Shown piece by piece: positions 5,128-6,440 of a DNA stretch of 6,440 nt (its first letter is position 1; every line of letters starts with the position of its first letter). A model generated the notes under the pieces. That model was given only the letters and a program-made list of their open reading frames with translations. It had not been told where the DNA came from and did no database searches. A program made the translations under genes and the position numbers. Origin of the DNA: Rubrobacter sp. (lineage in GTDB: Bacteria; Actinomycetota; Rubrobacteria; Rubrobacterales; Rubrobacteraceae); assembly GCA_013817025.1 (NCBI GenBank), contig JACDDK010000061.1, positions 1 to 6,440 of the forward strand, in the 5' to 3' direction.

Positions 5128-5502
5128 ATGTTTCTGGGATTGAGAACGGCTATTTACCACGTAGGGGATCTCGACGCGGCGAAGGACTGGTACGCTGAAG
5201 TCTTGGGTTTCGCGCCGTACTTCGACGAGCCGTTCTACGTTGGCTTCGACGTCGGTGGCTTCGAGCTTGGGCTGCAACCTGATGAGCCCGGCGCTTCCCG
5301 CACGCGAACCGGCGTGACCGTTTATTGGGGTGTGGCGAACGCCGACGCGGCGCTCGAACGGCTGCTGGAACTCGGCGCGGTCGAGAACGGCGGCGCTCAG
5401 GACGTGGGGGACGGTATTCGCGTTGCGACGGTACTGGACCCTTTCGGTAACGTATTGGGCGTCATCGAGAACCCGCACTTCTCCGCCGGCGGGGGCGAGT
5501 AA
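5128..5502 (+). CDS. VOC superfamily (glyoxalase/bleomycin-resistance/dioxygenase fold) protein
   Basis: The 124-residue protein is the normal size for a single-chain VOC protein, with two beta-alpha-beta-beta-beta modules (about 1-50 and 62-115). The first module has IYHVGDLDAAKDWYAEVLGF (9-28), the standard strand and first-helix signature, and the second ends in the conserved DPFGNVLGVIENP (104-116). Candidate metal ligands are H11, E46 (FELGL) and E114 (VIENP); the fourth position, often His, falls in GVTVYWGV as Tyr or Trp, so metal binding is uncertain. It is a soluble protein and probably a dimer. The start is ATG 5128 with AAGGAG five bases upstream. The MBL-fold gene follows after 62 bases. 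Substrate unknown: family members act as glyoxalase I, dioxygenases, epimerases or antibiotic-binding proteins, and glutathione-dependent glyoxalase I is not implied. Confidence 0.92.
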   Translation: MFLGLRTAIYHVGDLDAAKDWYAEVLGFAPYFDEPFYVGFDVGGFELGLQPDEPGASRTRTGVTVYWGVANADAALERLLELGAVENGGAQDVGDGIRVATVLDPFGNVLGVIENPHFSAGGGE

Positions 5503-5520
5503 GTCCCAACATCCCTCATC

Positions 5521-5529
5521 TGTTAGGCT
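5521..5529 (+). promoter_or_regulatory. Possible extended -10 element before the MBL gene
   Basis: TGTTAGGCT resembles the TGnTAGnnT boxes seen upstream of ddl, apgM and the lipoprotein gene and lies 35 bases before the MBL start. There is no good -35, and the match is weaker than the others. If it is inactive, the gene is read from the VOC promoter. Confidence 0.3.
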
Positions 5530-5564
5530 CTGCGGGTCGCCGGAACGTCGCGTGGGGAGAGTGC

Positions 5565-6440
5565 ATGAACGTAGAGACTCTGGATCTGAACTTCCTGGGA
5601 ACGGAGCGGATCATCGCCTCGTTTCTGCTGATGGGCGACGACTCGGCGGCCATCGTGGAGACCGGCCCGACGACGTGTCTGCAAAGCCTCACGGATGGGC
5701 TGAAGAGTCGCGGCGTTTCCCACGAGGACGTTCGGCAGGTCTTTCTCACGCACGTACATCTGGATCACGCGGGGGCTTCGGGGCATCTGGCCGAACTTCT
5801 GCCGAACGCGACTTTCTACGTCCACGAGGTCGGCTACCCGCATCTCATCGACCCGTCGAAGCTGGTGAAGAGCGCGACGCGCATCTACGGCGAGCGGATG
5901 GACGAGCTATGGGGCGAAACGCGGCCCGTACCCGAGGATCGCGTCGTGACGCTCAAGGGCGCAGGCGAGGAAGTCGAAGCGGCGGGCGGCGTACTCGTCG
6001 CACACGACACACCCGGCCACGCCTACCACCATCTCGCCTATTTGGAGCCGGACTCCGGAGCGCTATTCGCCGGGGATGTCGCGGGCATTCGGCTGCCGGG
6101 CCAGTCCTACGTCCGTCCGCCGACGTCGGAGGTGGACGTGGATGCGTGGATCAAGAGCATAAACGCCATCCGGCGGATAGGACCGGCAAGCCTGTGTCCG
6201 ACACACTTCGGCTGCTACGACGACGTGGAGCGGCATCTCTCGGAGTTGGAGCAGCGACTTCAAGACTGGTTGCTCTTCGTGGAGAGCCACATGGACGAGG
6301 GCGAGGGGCGAGAGGAGATCTCGATACAGCTCGAAATCAAGGGCGATGAGGAGATGCTCGCTGAGGGCGCTGGAGTTGAGGAGACCGAGCGCTACGAGCT
6401 GGCCGGAAACTACGAGATGCTTACCGACGGCATCATGCGC
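5565..6440 (+). CDS. Metallo-beta-lactamase-fold hydrolase (partial, 3' end outside window)
   Basis: The frame is open from ATG 5565 to the last base, giving 292 residues with no stop. The ribosome binding site GGGGAG (5554-5559) lies five bases before the ATG. The zinc-binding signature is complete: THVHLDHAG (62-70; H63, H65, D67, H68), TPGHAYHH with H152, FAGDVAG with D171, and PTHFG with H214. This is the two-metal pattern of glyoxalase-II-like hydrolases rather than resistance beta-lactamases, and there is no signal peptide, so it is probably cytoplasmic. After the core, residues about 220-292 form a helical, Glu-rich tail (RHLSELEQRLQDWLLFVESH and onwards) that probably closes over the active site. 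Substrate unknown; thioesters, lactones and related compounds are possible. It follows the VOC gene by 62 bases and may be cotranscribed with it. Confidence 0.93.
   Translation, partial: MNVETLDLNFLGTERIIASFLLMGDDSAAIVETGPTTCLQSLTDGLKSRGVSHEDVRQVFLTHVHLDHAGASGHLAELLPNATFYVHEVGYPHLIDPSKLVKSATRIYGERMDELWGETRPVPEDRVVTLKGAGEEVEAAGGVLVAHDTPGHAYHHLAYLEPDSGALFAGDVAGIRLPGQSYVRPPTSEVDVDAWIKSINAIRRIGPASLCPTHFGCYDDVERHLSELEQRLQDWLLFVESHMDEGEGREEISIQLEIKGDEEMLAEGAGVEETERYELAGNYEMLTDGIMR

Noticed and set aside
5330..6349. Long plus-strand open frame (339 codons) overlapping the VOC and MBL genes.
   Set aside because: The translation is Arg/Gly-rich with no motif and lies out of frame with the clear zinc-hydrolase coding at 5565-6440; it is a high-GC shadow.
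1..6440. Insertion sequence, attachment site, CRISPR array, toxin-antitoxin or defence-gene signals.
   Set aside because: No terminal inverted repeats, regularly spaced repeats, tRNA end fragments or recognisable recombinase, nuclease or toxin reading frames were found on either strand.

Overview
The window looks like chromosomal DNA from a GC-rich bacterium. Gene content and protein style (archaeal-type phosphoglycerate mutase, family-5 uracil-DNA glycosylase, COG2316-type HD protein, frequent GTG/TTG starts) suggest a Rubrobacter-like deep-branching actinobacterium. That assignment is recognition from family knowledge, not a search. No tRNA, rRNA, CRISPR, insertion sequence or phage gene is visible.

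Layout. 1-286 (minus): N-terminal part of a membrane protein, probably an MscS-type mechanosensitive channel, cut by the window edge. 287-684: no intact gene; it holds a GC-rich stretch with mutually exclusive hairpins (331-390) and the decayed plus-strand remains of a NarL/LuxR-type response regulator (392-683). 685-1737 (minus): D-alanine--D-alanine ligase. 1797-2351 (minus): HD-domain hydrolase. 2352-2557: short intergenic region with a probable promoter. 2558-3067 (minus): small lipoprotein of unknown function. 3134-3778 (minus): family-5 uracil-DNA glycosylase without an ATG, GTG or TTG start. 3795-4997 (minus): archaeal-type cofactor-independent phosphoglycerate mutase. 4998-5127: divergent promoter region. 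5128-5502 (plus): VOC/glyoxalase-fold protein. 5565-6440 (plus): metallo-beta-lactamase-fold hydrolase, cut by the window edge.

How the genes relate. Most are housekeeping genes in short transcription units. The mutase and the glycosylase are 16 bases apart and probably form one operon. The HD gene and ddl are 59 bases apart and may be partly cotranscribed, although ddl has a convincing promoter of its own. The plus-strand VOC and MBL genes are 62 bases apart and pair a glyoxalase-I fold with a glyoxalase-II fold, but nothing in the sequence identifies a substrate. Several starts carry a TGnTAGnnT extended -10 box, which looks like a local promoter signature.

I see no clear new multi-gene system. 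The points most worth a second look are the missing start codon of the glycosylase, the layered decay of the response regulator, the alternative-hairpin region beside it and the shared promoter element.
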